This document shows, one piece after another, positions 1 through 8,069 of a DNA stretch of 64,000 nt. How positions within the stretch are numbered: position 1 is the first letter of the stretch; each line of letters opens with the position of its first letter. The position numbers and the translations under genes are program-made. Below the pieces are notes generated by a model, which searched no databases, had not been told where the DNA came from, and was given only the letters and a program-made list of their open reading frames with translations. This stretch comes from Nocardioides exalbidus (lineage in GTDB: Bacteria > Actinomycetota > Actinomycetes > Propionibacteriales > Nocardioidaceae): contig NZ_FNRT01000002.1 in the NCBI RefSeq assembly GCF_900105585.1, positions 1,922,001-1,986,000 on the forward strand, read 5' to 3'.

Positions 1-353
1 ACGCCGTCGGGCAGGACGTCGAGGATCGCCCGGGCCAGGTCGCCGCGCAGCACCTCGAGCTCGGCCGTGGCGCCGTCCTCGCCGCCGAACGGGAGCTCGG
101 CGACCACGTCACCGGAGTCGTCGACCATGACCGTCCCGGTCTCGGTGGTGTTCTGCGCGCGGACCGCCTCGGTCAGGCCCATCCGCTCGAGGACGTCCTT
201 GGCGACACCGCGCACGTCGACGTTCTGCCCGCCGTCGCGGAACGACGGGGCCCGCTCGATGACCGTGACGTCCCAGCCGGACGAGCCGAGCCAGTAGGCC
301 GCCGAGAGTCCGGCGATGCTGGCGCCCAAGATCACTGCCCTGCGGTCGGTCAT
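1..353 (-). CDS. FAD-dependent oxidoreductase, N-terminal part (runs off the left edge)
   Basis: The visible N-terminus starts MTDRRAVILGASIAGLSAAY, a Rossmann dinucleotide-binding motif (GASIAGL), followed by an ERAP segment at the end of beta-2 that binds the FAD ribose. This is the arrangement of group A FAD monooxygenases (PHBH/TetX-like). A Shine-Dalgarno AAGGAG lies 7 nt upstream of the ATG, which fixes the start. About 117 residues are present; the substrate domain and C-terminus lie outside the window, so the substrate cannot be given. It is divergent from the SDR gene at 464, and the two may share a 110-bp promoter region. Confidence 0.8.
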   Translation of the reverse strand, partial: MTDRRAVILGASIAGLSAAYWLGSSGWDVTVIERAPSFRDGGQNVDVRGVAKDVLERMGLTEAVRAQNTTETGTVMVDDSGDVVAELPFGGEDGATAELEVLRGDLARAILDVLPDG

Positions 354-463
354 CGACTCTCCTTCGAGGTGGCGTGGGGTCCGACCACAGTGGCAGGGCC
401 CCCCAACCGCTCCAACCCCTCCGGGGGTGGGACCGACCCGTCCCGAGGTGGTGGTCTCGTGCC

Positions 464-1261
464 ATGGACCTCGGAATCTCCGGCAAGAAGGCACTCATCA
501 CCGGCGGTGCGGGCGGCATCGGCCGTGCCACCGCCCAGGCGCTCCTCGACGACGGGGTGGAGGTCGTGCTCAGCGACCAGGACCCCGACCAGCTCGACCG
601 GGCCGTCGCCTCCCTCACCGTCTCGTCGAGCGTCCACAAGATCGCTGCCGACCTCTCCGACGTGGCCGCGGCCGAGCGCCTGGCCCGCGAGGTGGCCCTG
701 ACGGTCGGCGACATCGACATCCTCGTCAACGGCGCCGGGATCACGGGGCCGACCGGTGCCTTTCACGAGCTCGACGACGACGCCTTCACCGACGTGCTCA
801 CCACCAACCTGCTGTCGGCGCTCCGGGTGACGCGCGCCTTCCTGCCCACTCTCCGCGGACGGGGGTGGGGGCGGATCGTCTTCGTCAACAGCGAGGACGC
901 CGTGCAGCCCTACGACGACGAGCTGCCCTACGTCACGGCGAAGGCCGGCCTGCTCGCCTTCGCGAAGGGCCTGTCCCGGACCTACGCCGGTGAGGGCCTG
1001 CTGGTCAACAGCGTCTCGCCGGCCTTCATCAACACCCCGATGACCGACGCGATGATGGACCAGCGCGCCGAGGAGGAGGGCGGCACGCGCGACGAGGCGA
1101 TCGCGTCGTTCCTGGAGGAGGAGCGGCCCTACATGGAGCTCGGCCGTCGCGGCGAGCCCGAGGAGGTCGCGGCCGTCATCGCGTTCCTCTGCTCCGACCG
1201 CGCCAGCTTCGTCAACGGCTCGAACTACCGCGTCGACTCGGGATCGGTCGCCACGATCTGA
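464..1261 (+). CDS. SDR-family oxidoreductase
   Basis: Short-chain dehydrogenase/reductase of 265 aa, predicted cytoplasmic and NAD(P)-dependent. The cofactor glycine motif TGGAGGIG is near residue 14, NGAG follows beta-4, and the catalytic Tyr-Lys pair appears as YVTAK. The usual catalytic Ser region reads VNSED. An upstream in-frame ATG at 374 would add 30 Arg/Pro-rich residues unlike the family, so the ATG at 464 is chosen; a weak GAGGTGG lies upstream. It ends six bases before the convergent HhH-GPD gene. The substrate is unknown. Confidence 0.85.
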   Translation: MDLGISGKKALITGGAGGIGRATAQALLDDGVEVVLSDQDPDQLDRAVASLTVSSSVHKIAADLSDVAAAERLAREVALTVGDIDILVNGAGITGPTGAFHELDDDAFTDVLTTNLLSALRVTRAFLPTLRGRGWGRIVFVNSEDAVQPYDDELPYVTAKAGLLAFAKGLSRTYAGEGLLVNSVSPAFINTPMTDAMMDQRAEEEGGTRDEAIASFLEEERPYMELGRRGEPEEVAAVIAFLCSDRASFVNGSNYRVDSGSVATI

Positions 1262-1267
1262 GCCGGG

Positions 1268-1870
1268 TCACCCGGCGCGGACGAGGGCGGCCGCCAGGTC
1301 GGCCACGCGCCCCCTCGGCGCCAGCGACGCCAGCCGCTCCGGGTCCGCGGGGAGTCCGAGCTCGCGCGCCGAGCCCAGTGCGCGGTCGTCGAAGTACGGC
1401 CCGACCTCGGGCCACACCACCTGCACCTCGCGGCAGAAGATCCCGGCACCCGTCGGTCCGATCCGTGGGAAGTCGGTGAGGGCCGCCACCAGGTCGTCGA
1501 CGCTTCCGTCCCGGCCGGGGCGGATCCGGCGGAGGTCGCCGTGGTGCCGGGTGAGCAGGAAGTCGGCGTTCTTCTCCAGCTGCGTCGACGTGCTCTCGTC
1601 GTACCTGCGGTAGCCGCCACGTCCGAGCGCGTCCACGCGCTGCTGCCACGTGGCGGCCCGCATCCTCTCCGGCGTGCGCCACCCGGCGTGGAACAGCTCC
1701 GCCGCCGACGCGACGGCGATGTCGGCCGAGATCCGCGCCGAGCTGAGCAGCGTCAGCACCAGCAGCTGGTAGAGCGGGGCGGGCTTGTCGCGCAGCGTGA
1801 TGCCGGCCTCGTCGGCGTACGTCCTGCCGTGCTCGGCGAGCAGGTCGCGGACGGTCTCGGCGGCGCCCAC
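1268..1870 (-). CDS. HhH-GPD (endonuclease III-like) fold protein
   Basis: A 200-aa protein with a helix-hairpin-helix (LTDFPRIGPTGAG) followed by a GPD-type Asp (PYFDDRA), the layout of endonuclease III/MutY/AlkA base-excision enzymes. The lysine that endonuclease III uses as Schiff-base nucleophile (VGRKTA) is not present (IGPTGA), and there is no C-terminal four-Cys iron-sulfur loop. A bifunctional lyase activity is therefore unlikely; it may be a monofunctional glycosylase-like or DNA-binding relative. The GTG start is supported by GAGGAG about 8 nt upstream. It is the last gene of a minus-strand run that includes the DUF1295, PPOX and SRPBCC genes. Confidence 0.7.
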   Translation of the reverse strand: MGAAETVRDLLAEHGRTYADEAGITLRDKPAPLYQLLVLTLLSSARISADIAVASAAELFHAGWRTPERMRAATWQQRVDALGRGGYRRYDESTSTQLEKNADFLLTRHHGDLRRIRPGRDGSVDDLVAALTDFPRIGPTGAGIFCREVQVVWPEVGPYFDDRALGSARELGLPADPERLASLAPRGRVADLAAALVRAG

Positions 1871-1880
1871 CCCCGGCTCC

Positions 1881-2708
1881 TCAGGACCGCGGCGGCCGGG
1901 GGAGGAAGAACGAGACCCGGCGCTGGTAGTCGCGGTAGCCCGGGCGGTCCTCCATCTTCTTCTCCGTGCGTCGCGCGCCGGTGGCGAAGACGAGGAGGTA
2001 CGACATCGCGACCGGCGCCGGGAACGTCCAGCCGGCCGGTGCCGAGGCGGCGGACGCGAGCCAGGCCCCGTCCCAGACGACTGAGTCGCCGAAGTAGTTC
2101 GGGTGGCGTGACCAGCCCCAGAGGCCGGTGTCGAGGATCTGCAGCTCGTCAGGAGCCTCGCCGTCGTCGGACTGCTCCTTGGCCCGCTCCTTCTCGGCCA
2201 TGAACCGCGACTTCTGCCGGTCGGCCAGGGCCTCGACGGTCGCGCCCGCGGCCATCAGCGCCACGCCGGCGGGGAAGAGCCAGCGGCGGCGGCCCTTCGG
2301 GAGTGAGCTCGCGGCCGCGACCTGCAGGGGAGCCGACACGAGGAGCTGCGCGAGCGCCTGGGTGACGAAGACCTTGCCGACGACCGCCGGCACTGAGTCG
2401 CCCTCGAGGAACTCGGTGTAGCGGTCGTCCTCCTCGTCGGAGCCGCGCAGCCGGCCGAGCATCTGGTGCTCGAGCCGCGCGGCCCACGCGCTCGTCGCGG
2501 CGGCCAGCGTCCACCGGCGGGTGGCGTCCCCGTTGCCGACGAGTGCGCTCGTGACGGCGACCGCAGCCAGGCCCGGTCCCCACACGCCGTCGGCATAGTC
2601 GCGCCGTCCCGCACGGAGGGCGAGCACGGCCGTTCCCGCCTGCAGGGCAGTGACCGCAACGGCGGCGGTGCCGACCACGCGGCGGAGGTTGCGGGCGTCG
2701 AGCGTCAC
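1881..2708 (-). CDS. DUF1295 / steroid 5-alpha-reductase-like membrane protein
   Basis: A 275-aa multi-pass membrane protein with the C-terminal signature of the DUF1295/ICMT-like superfamily: GLWGWSRHPNYFGD, then YRDYQRRVSFFLPRPPR. Several hydrophobic helices precede it and a charged linker (KERAKEQSDDGEAPDE) sits before the signature. Family members are NAD(P)H-dependent reductases or methyltransferases acting on lipid-like substrates, but most are uncharacterised. A GTG 11 nt after the PPOX stop is preferred as start; a longer frame overlapping PPOX would add 90 non-homologous residues. Probably co-transcribed with PPOX upstream. Confidence 0.75.
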   Translation of the reverse strand: MTLDARNLRRVVGTAAVAVTALQAGTAVLALRAGRRDYADGVWGPGLAAVAVTSALVGNGDATRRWTLAAATSAWAARLEHQMLGRLRGSDEEDDRYTEFLEGDSVPAVVGKVFVTQALAQLLVSAPLQVAAASSLPKGRRRWLFPAGVALMAAGATVEALADRQKSRFMAEKERAKEQSDDGEAPDELQILDTGLWGWSRHPNYFGDSVVWDGAWLASAASAPAGWTFPAPVAMSYLLVFATGARRTEKKMEDRPGYRDYQRRVSFFLPRPPRS

Positions 2709-2719
2709 GTCGTGCGGCC

Positions 2720-3211
2720 TCAGAGGTCGACGGTGCGGTTGTCGGCGGGGAACTCGTCCGGGTCGTCGTTGCGGATGGCCCGGACCATGCCCAGCGCCTG
2801 CCGGACCTTGCTGGTGGCCGCGTCCCAGTACTCCGCCGTGTCGCCGTTCACCTTCAGGAGCACCAGCCCGTCGGTCTCGAGGCCGTCGGGGAACCAGGTC
2901 TCCAGGGGCTTGGCCCACAGCTCCTCGGCCTTGGCGCGGTCGTGGACCAGCTCGGCCGTGCCGGCGATCGAGGTCCACTCGCTCTTCTTGTCGTTCGACA
3001 ACGACACGTTGACGTGCGGGTTGGCGCTGATCTGGCGCGCCTTGTCGGAGTCCTCGTAGGTGAAGAACCAGAGGTCCCCGTCGAACTCGGCCTCCTGCAC
3101 GGCCATCGGCCGGCTGACGTGGGTGCCCTCGGGCGTCATGGTCGTGAGCATCGCGGTCCGGGTGCGGCCGACGAGCTCGACCACCTTGGCGTTGTCGTCC
3201 TGCTGGGTCAT
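2720..3211 (-). CDS. Pyridoxamine 5'-phosphate oxidase-family (general stress type) protein
   Basis: A 163-aa split-barrel flavin-binding protein of the pyridox_oxidase / general stress protein 26 type. Recognisable strands are TRTAMLTTMTPEGTHVSRPM, GDLWFFTYEDSDKARQI and NPHVNVSLSND. Such proteins bind FMN, FAD or F420 and are usually uncharacterised, not true PdxH. Start: the ATG at 3211 has AGAGGGAG upstream; another ATG three codons earlier (3220) is possible. It lies 31 nt after the SRPBCC gene and 11 nt before the DUF1295 gene on the same strand, so an operon is likely. Confidence 0.85.
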   Translation of the reverse strand: MTQQDDNAKVVELVGRTRTAMLTTMTPEGTHVSRPMAVQEAEFDGDLWFFTYEDSDKARQISANPHVNVSLSNDKKSEWTSIAGTAELVHDRAKAEELWAKPLETWFPDGLETDGLVLLKVNGDTAEYWDAATSKVRQALGMVRAIRNDDPDEFPADNRTVDL

Positions 3212-3242
3212 GTCGTGCACTCCCTCTGCTGGATGTGTCGGC

Positions 3243-3686
3243 TCAGCCGGCGAGCCGGTTGAGCACGGTGGTCATGTCGTCCTCGGTGTCGCTGCCGATC
3301 TTCTCGAAGACGATCTTCATGATCGGGTCGGCGATCTTCGCAGCGCCCTTGAGCTCGATGACCGCCTCGTAGGTCACCCGGCTGCCGGGGCCGTCCGGGT
3401 TCGGGACGACCGTCATCGTGTCGGTCGAGGTCGCGGTGTCGTTGCGGCCGACGAGCACGATCGTGTCGTCGGTCAGCTGCTCGAGGGTGTACGTCAGCTC
3501 GGTGCTGACCCCGGCGATCTTGGAGACGTTGCGCCAGGTCGTGCCGACCTGGACGGGGCCCGGCTCGTTCTGCGTGCACGACTCCGTGCCCGGGTCCCAC
3601 TCCTCGGCGTTGCCGAAGTCCTTGAGGTAGGAGATCACCGTTGCCGGCTCGGGCTGGACGTCGAAGGTGCGGCTCACTGTGGTCAT
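3243..3686 (-). CDS. SRPBCC (START-like) family protein
   Basis: A 147-aa polyketide-cyclase/START-like small protein beginning MTTVSRTFDVQPEPATVISY with the typical FGNAEEWDP segment and a C-terminal amphipathic helix (DPIMKIVFEKIGSDTE). The fold makes a hydrophobic ligand pocket; the ligand is unknown. No strong ribosome-binding site is visible. It is first in the four-gene minus-strand run that continues into PPOX, DUF1295 and the HhH protein. Confidence 0.8.
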   Translation of the reverse strand: MTTVSRTFDVQPEPATVISYLKDFGNAEEWDPGTESCTQNEPGPVQVGTTWRNVSKIAGVSTELTYTLEQLTDDTIVLVGRNDTATSTDTMTVVPNPDGPGSRVTYEAVIELKGAAKIADPIMKIVFEKIGSDTEDDMTTVLNRLAG

Positions 3687-3757
3687 GCTTCGACAGTAGG
3701 CACGCCGAGAGCTGCGGCAGACCGCCCCGAGGGAGGGGTCTGGTCTGGCCAGACGTC

Positions 3758-4375
3758 TCAGGCCAGGGCGTGCAGGTGGGCGCAGGCGGCGGCGTAGGTC
3801 TCCAGCAGCTCGACCGGACGACCGGCGTCGCGGGCATCGGCCCAGCGGTCGAGGGTGACGCGGACGACGAGCCCGGTGGCCTCGACGGCGATGCGGACGC
3901 CGAGGTCGTCGTCGAGGCCGAGGTTGCCGGTGAGCCGAGCGACCAGGTCGTCGGTGCGCTGGGCGTCGAGCGCGACCGCGGCCTGGCGGAGGGCGGGCTC
4001 GGCGAGCATGAGGCGGCGTACGCGCAGCAGCAGCCGGCCGGCCTCGCTCCGGCCGTCGTCGAAGGCGCCGAGGACCTCGCGCCAGACGTCCTCGAGCTGG
4101 TCGACGAGCGGCCGACCCGGCGCGATGGCGTCCAGCATCTGCTCGACGCGCTCGTCGAGGTCGATGTGCCCGACGAGCGCCGCGGCCTCCTTGGTCGCGA
4201 AGTAGCGGAAGAAGGTGCGCGCCGAGACACCCGCGGCCTCGGCGATCTGGTCGACCGTGGTGTGGTCGATGCCCTGCTGCTCGAAGAGGTCGAGCGCGAT
4301 CGTCGAGATGTCGTGCTCGGTCTGGCGCCGACGTCGCTCCCGCAGTGCCGGCTCGGGGGACGCGGGTTCGCTCAC
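3758..4375 (-). CDS. TetR-family transcriptional regulator
   Basis: A 205-aa regulator with an N-terminal TetR helix-turn-helix: IALDLFEQQGIDHTTVDQIA, then AGVSARTFFRYFATKE. The C-terminal half is a helical ligand domain of the MftR type (LLLRVRRLMLAEPALRQA). It is divergent from the DHA2-type efflux pump gene at 4471 with 95 bp between, the classic arrangement of a drug-responsive repressor and its exporter. The GTG start at 4375 is preferred because the N-terminus then begins VSEPASPEPALRERRRR; the longer frame reads through the promoter. Confidence 0.85.
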   Translation of the reverse strand: MSEPASPEPALRERRRRQTEHDISTIALDLFEQQGIDHTTVDQIAEAAGVSARTFFRYFATKEAAALVGHIDLDERVEQMLDAIAPGRPLVDQLEDVWREVLGAFDDGRSEAGRLLLRVRRLMLAEPALRQAAVALDAQRTDDLVARLTGNLGLDDDLGVRIAVEATGLVVRVTLDRWADARDAGRPVELLETYAAACAHLHALA

Positions 4376-4410
4376 GTCGTCATCATAGGGAATTCTGCCG
4401 TTCACCGCCG

Positions 4411-4430
4411 TGTTGGCAGTGACTGACACA
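4411..4430. promoter_or_regulatory. Possible TetR operator in the TetR/MFS divergent region
   Basis: An imperfect dyad centred on the perfect 9-bp palindrome CAGTGACTG (4417-4425), with TGT and ACA at the outer ends. It sits between the two divergent starts (4375 and 4471), where TetR operators usually lie. The outer arms match only partly, so this is a candidate. Confidence 0.35.
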
Positions 4431-4470
4431 ATTCGCGTGACGACCGACGAGCCCGAGGACAGATCCAGCA

Positions 4471-5940
4471 GTGACCACGACAGCCCCCGCCACATCCGGC
4501 ACGTCCACCACCCCCGACGCGAAGGCCTCGCCCACCGGTGGCCACGGCCGGCTCATCGCCCTGCTCGTGGCGTCCGCCTTCGTGGTGATCCTCAACGAGA
4601 CCATCATGAGCGTCGCGCTGCCCGACCTGATGCGCGAGTTCGACGTGCAGGCCACGACCGCGCAGTGGCTGACCACCGCGTTCCTGCTCACGATGGCCGC
4701 CGTCATCCCGGTCACCGGCTGGCTGCTGACCCGCTTCCCGCTGCGCACGGTCTTCGTGGCGGCGATGTCGTCGTTCAGCATCGGTACGCTCGTCGCCGCG
4801 CTCGCGCCCGTCTTCCCGATGCTGGTGGCGGGCCGGGTCGTCCAGGCGATCGGCACCGCGCTGATGATGCCGCTGCTGATCACGACGATCCTCAACGTCG
4901 TCGACGAGGACCGCCGCGGCCAGATGATGGGCACCATCTCGATCGTCATCTCCGTTGCCCCGGCGATCGGCCCGACGGTGTCCGGCCTCGTGCTCGACCA
5001 GCTCTCGTGGCGCTGGATGTTCTGGATCGTGCTGCCGATCGCGCTGCTCTCGCTCGCGCTCGGCGCGGCGTGGGTGCGCAACGTGACCGAGCCCCGCGAC
5101 GTCCCGGTCGACGTGGTCTCCGTCGTCCTCTCCGCCCTCGCCTTCGGCGGCCTGATCTACGGCCTCAGCAGCATCGGCGAGAGCGCGTCCGGGCACACGC
5201 CCGTGCCGGTCTGGGTGCCGCTCGTGGTCGGGGCGCTCGCCCTCGCCACCTTCGTCGCGCGCCAGCTCCAGCTCCGCGACAAGGCGCTGCTCGACCTCCG
5301 CGCCTTCGCGGTCCGCACCTTCGCCATCGCGGTCGCGCTGGTCGCGGTCAGCATGATGGCGCTCTTCGGGTCGCTCATCCTGCTGCCGATCTACCTCCAG
5401 AACGTGCTCGGCCTCTCCGTCCTCAACACCGGCCTCCTGCTCCTGCCCGGCGGCCTCACCATGGGCCTGCTCGCCCCGATCGTCGGCCGGCTCTTCGACC
5501 GCATCGGTCCGCGCCCGCTGGTCGCCCCGGGAGCAGCGGTCGTCAGCGTCGCGCTGTGGGGGATGACGACGTACGACACCACGACCGCGCAGTCCACCGT
5601 CGTCGGGCTCCACGTGCTGATGAGCATCGGCCTGGCCTTCATGTTCACGCCGCTGATGACGTCGGCGCTCGGCTCGCTGCCGCCCCACCTCTACTCGCAC
5701 GGCAGCGCGATCGTGTCCACGCTCCAGCAGGTCGCGGGCGCCGCCGGCACCGCGCTCTTCGTCACCGTGATGACGCGGGTGACCGTCGCGCGAAGCGCCG
5801 AGGGGGTGGCGCTCGTCGACGCGACGGCCGAGGGCATCCACGCGGCGCTGATGTATGGCGGTGCGATCTCCGCGGTCGCCGTCCTCGTCGCGCTGCTCGT
5901 ACGCCGCCCCCGGCTCGCGGACCTGCCGCCCGCGCACTGA
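4471..5940 (+). CDS. DHA2-family MFS multidrug efflux transporter
   Basis: A 489-aa inner-membrane drug:H+ antiporter of the EmrB/QacA group. The motif D1-like stretch LNETIMSVALPDLM is in the first helix, the motif A-like region follows (GWLLTRFPLRTVFV), and motif C appears in helix 5 (SVAPAIGPTVSG). Length and the number of hydrophobic segments fit a 14-helix DHA2 transporter. GTG start with GAGGAC upstream. Likely controlled by the divergent TetR. A short GC-rich direct repeat follows immediately after the stop. Confidence 0.9.
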   Translation: MTTTAPATSGTSTTPDAKASPTGGHGRLIALLVASAFVVILNETIMSVALPDLMREFDVQATTAQWLTTAFLLTMAAVIPVTGWLLTRFPLRTVFVAAMSSFSIGTLVAALAPVFPMLVAGRVVQAIGTALMMPLLITTILNVVDEDRRGQMMGTISIVISVAPAIGPTVSGLVLDQLSWRWMFWIVLPIALLSLALGAAWVRNVTEPRDVPVDVVSVVLSALAFGGLIYGLSSIGESASGHTPVPVWVPLVVGALALATFVARQLQLRDKALLDLRAFAVRTFAIAVALVAVSMMALFGSLILLPIYLQNVLGLSVLNTGLLLLPGGLTMGLLAPIVGRLFDRIGPRPLVAPGAAVVSVALWGMTTYDTTTAQSTVVGLHVLMSIGLAFMFTPLMTSALGSLPPHLYSHGSAIVSTLQQVAGAAGTALFVTVMTRVTVARSAEGVALVDATAEGIHAALMYGGAISAVAVLVALLVRRPRLADLPPAH

Positions 5941-5982
5941 GCCGGGTCAGGGCAGGCCGGGTCAGGGCAGGGGTCAGGGCAG
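5941..5982. repeat. 15-bp tandem repeat overlapping a stop codon
   Basis: GCCGGGTCAGGGCAG occurs twice in tandem (5941-5955, 5956-5970), followed by a 12-bp partial copy (5971-5982). The partial copy contains the stop codon and the last codons of the minus-strand SDR gene. It starts directly after the MFS stop, so it fills the whole convergent junction. It probably arose by slippage. Confidence 0.85.
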
Positions 5983-6768
5983 GATCGCGTCGACGTAACC
6001 TCCGTCGACGCGGACCGCGCCTCCCGTCGTGGCGGACGCCAGCGGCGAGCTGAGGTAGGTCACCATCGCGGCGATCTCGGACGGCTCGATCAACCGCTGG
6101 ATCAGCGACTGGGGCCGGTGCTTCCTCATGAACTCCCGCTGCGCCTCGTCCCACGGCAGGTCGTCGCCGACCAGGCTGCGCACGAAGCCCTCCACACCAC
6201 CGGTGTGCGTCGGGCCGGCGATCACCGAGTTCACCGTGACGCCGGTGCCGGCGGCCTCCTTGGCGAAGCCGCGCGAGACCGCGAGCAGCGCGGTCTTCGA
6301 CATGCCGTAGTGGATCATCTCGACCGGCGTCACGACGGCGGAGTCGCTCGCGATGTAGAGCACGCGGCCCCAGCCGCGGCCGGTCATCCGCGGCAGGTGG
6401 TGGCGGGTGAGCCGGACGCCGGCGAGCACGTTGACCTCGAAGAAGCGCCGCCACTCCTCGTCGGTGATCTCCAGCGCCGGGCGGCTCTCGAAGATGCCGA
6501 GGTTGTTGACCAGCACGTCGACGTCGGGCATCGCGGCGGTCGCTGCCGCGAAGCCCTCGTCGGTGGAGACGTCGGCGACGACGGGTACGACGTCCGCGTC
6601 CGGCTGCTTCTCGCGCAGCCCGTCGACCGCCCGGGCGACGGACTCCTCGGACCGGCCGTTGACGCCGACGCGGGCGCCGGCCTCGAGGAGGCCCTTGGCG
6701 ATTGCGAGGCCGATGCCCTGGGTGGAGCCGGTGACGAGTGCGCTCTTGCCGGTGAGGTCGATGTGCAT
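5974..6768 (-). CDS. SDR-family oxidoreductase
   Basis: A 264-aa short-chain dehydrogenase starting MHIDLTGKSALVTGSTQGIG (cofactor TGxxxGIG). VNNLG follows beta-4, the catalytic Ser lies in IASDSA, and the Tyr-Lys pair is YGMSK. The C-terminus ends in the family-typical VDGGYVDAILP. A -10-like TACCGT lies 7 nt before the ATG (6776-6781), suggesting leaderless transcription. It is divergent from the HAD gene, and each of the two promoters has one copy of a 23-bp direct repeat. The substrate is unknown. Confidence 0.87.
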   Translation of the reverse strand: MHIDLTGKSALVTGSTQGIGLAIAKGLLEAGARVGVNGRSEESVARAVDGLREKQPDADVVPVVADVSTDEGFAAATAAMPDVDVLVNNLGIFESRPALEITDEEWRRFFEVNVLAGVRLTRHHLPRMTGRGWGRVLYIASDSAVVTPVEMIHYGMSKTALLAVSRGFAKEAAGTGVTVNSVIAGPTHTGGVEGFVRSLVGDDLPWDEAQREFMRKHRPQSLIQRLIEPSEIAAMVTYLSSPLASATTGGAVRVDGGYVDAILP

Positions 6769-6789
6769 GCCGTCGACGGTAGCGAAGAG

Positions 6790-6812
6790 CACGTGTGGCG
6801 GTTGTGGCCCTC
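6790..6812. repeat. 23-bp direct repeat, copy 1 (SDR promoter side)
   Basis: Identical over 23 bp to the copy at 6843-6865; core GTGTGGCGGTTGTGGCCCTC (6793-6812). It sits 8 bp upstream of the -10-like TACCGT of the minus-strand SDR gene, over its -35 region. Likely a regulator-binding site. Confidence 0.7.
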
Positions 6813-6842
6813 CGGCGGGCGGTCCGGGGGCGACAACGCGGA

Positions 6843-6865
6843 CACGTGTGGCGGTTGTGGCCCTC
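6843..6865. repeat. 23-bp direct repeat, copy 2 (HAD promoter side)
   Basis: Second perfect copy, 53 bp from the first in the same orientation. It ends 10 bp before the -10-like CAGACT (6876-6881) of the HAD gene, so it covers that gene's -35 region. Its position mirrors copy 1 relative to the opposite promoter. Confidence 0.7.
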
Positions 6866-6888
6866 GCTCCGCTGGCAGACTGCGGCGC

Positions 6889-7551
6889 GTGACCGAGACC
6901 TCTTCCGACGGCCTGGCCGGAGTCCTGTGGGACGTGGACGGCACCCTGATCGACTCCGAGACCATCTGGATCGCCGAGCAGTTCGTGATGGTCGAGGCCC
7001 ACGGCGGCACGTGGTCGCACGAGCAGGGCCTCGCGCTCGTCGGCTCCGACATGATGACGACCGCCGTCGCGATGCAGTCCGCGGGCGTCGACCTCGAGGC
7101 CGTCGCGCTGGTCGCCGACCTCGAGCGGCGCGTCATCGAGTCGTTGCGCACGACGGTCCCGTGGCGGCCGGGCGTGCTGACCCTGCTCGCCGCGCTGGGG
7201 GAGGCCGGTGTGCCCTGCGCGATCGCCACCACGTCCTCCCACGAGATGGCCGAGCTGGTTGCCGCGGCGGCGCCGCCCGGGACCTTCGGCGCCCTCGTCG
7301 GGGGTGAGGACGTCACGCGGACCAAGCCCTCGCCGGAGCCCTACCTCCGCGCGGCCGAGCTGCTCGGAGTACCCGTCTCGCAGTGCGTCGCCATCGAGGA
7401 CTCGCCCAACGGCCTCGCCTCCGCGATCGCCTCCGGTGCCGCCAGCCTGGCGATCCCGAACGATGCCGTGCTCCCCGAGGCCGGTGACTTCACGACCTGG
7501 CCGACCCTCGAGGGCCGGACCGTCGACGACCTCCGCGCGCTGCTGGCCTGA
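6889..7551 (+). CDS. HAD-superfamily hydrolase (beta-phosphoglucomutase-like phosphatase)
   Basis: A 220-aa HAD subfamily IA phosphatase. Motif I is WDVDGTLIDSE with both catalytic Asp residues, motif II Thr/Ser is in IATTSS, motif III Lys is in TKPSPEPYL, and motif IV is IEDSPNG. Between motifs I and II lies a helical cap. The GTG at 6889 is preferred; a -10-like CAGACT 7 nt upstream and the absence of a Shine-Dalgarno suggest a leaderless message. It is divergent from an SDR gene. The substrate is probably a sugar phosphate or a small phosphoester. Confidence 0.88.
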   Translation: MTETSSDGLAGVLWDVDGTLIDSETIWIAEQFVMVEAHGGTWSHEQGLALVGSDMMTTAVAMQSAGVDLEAVALVADLERRVIESLRTTVPWRPGVLTLLAALGEAGVPCAIATTSSHEMAELVAAAAPPGTFGALVGGEDVTRTKPSPEPYLRAAELLGVPVSQCVAIEDSPNGLASAIASGAASLAIPNDAVLPEAGDFTTWPTLEGRTVDDLRALLA

Positions 7552-7554
7552 GGA

Positions 7555-8052
7555 TCACGGGAGGAGCTCGAAGGACCGCTGCCCGGCGGGAGCCTCGGGC
7601 AGCTCGGCGAAGCCGAGCGCCAGGAGCAGCCGCGCGGAAGCGACGTTGGCCTCGTCGCACGACGCGGTGATCCGGGTCAGGCCCCAGTGGGAGCGGAGTG
7701 CCTCGACCAGCGCACGAGCCGCCTCGCTCGCGAGGCCCTGGCCGTGGAAGTCCGGTGAGAACTGGAACCCGAGGTCGCCCTCGGTCGGTGACGCCGCCGG
7801 CAGGTAGACCCCGATGTTGCCGATGACCCGGCCCAGCCCACGGTGCTCGACGGCCCAGTCGTGCCACGCGTCGCGCTGGTCGTCGTCGAGCCCGCCCTGC
7901 GCCGCCAGGTAGGCCGCGGCCGCCTCGTCGGTGTGCGGCTGTCCGTGGAGGTGGCGACGTACTGCCGGGTGCGACTGGTAGGCGAGGAAGTCGTCCAGGT
8001 CGGTCGTCGCGAAGGGGCGTACGACGAGCCGGTCGGTCGTGAGCGGCAGCAC
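7555..8052 (-). CDS. GNAT-family N-acetyltransferase
   Basis: A 165-aa acetyltransferase of the RimJ/RimL-like group, starting MLPLTTDRLVVRPFATTDL. GNIGVYLPA and DLGFQFSPDFHGQGLASEAA form the acetyl-CoA beta-bulge and pyrophosphate loop, and DEANVASARLLLALGF is the conserved C-terminal helix. The acceptor may be an N-terminal amine, an aminoglycoside-like amine or another small molecule. It ends 3 bp from the convergent HAD gene. Confidence 0.88.
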   Translation of the reverse strand: MLPLTTDRLVVRPFATTDLDDFLAYQSHPAVRRHLHGQPHTDEAAAAYLAAQGGLDDDQRDAWHDWAVEHRGLGRVIGNIGVYLPAASPTEGDLGFQFSPDFHGQGLASEAARALVEALRSHWGLTRITASCDEANVASARLLLALGFAELPEAPAGQRSFELLP

Positions 8053-8069
8053 GACCGGACCCTAGCCCG

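Noticed and set aside
1261..1278. CCGGGTCACCCGG at the SDR/HhH junction as a terminator
   Set aside because: The stem is short (5-6 bp) and overlaps the coding end; too weak to call.
4410..6053. Long open frames in other phases over the MFS gene and many other genes
   Set aside because: They are Arg/Pro/Ala-rich products typical of antisense or shifted frames in very GC-rich DNA and show no family motif.
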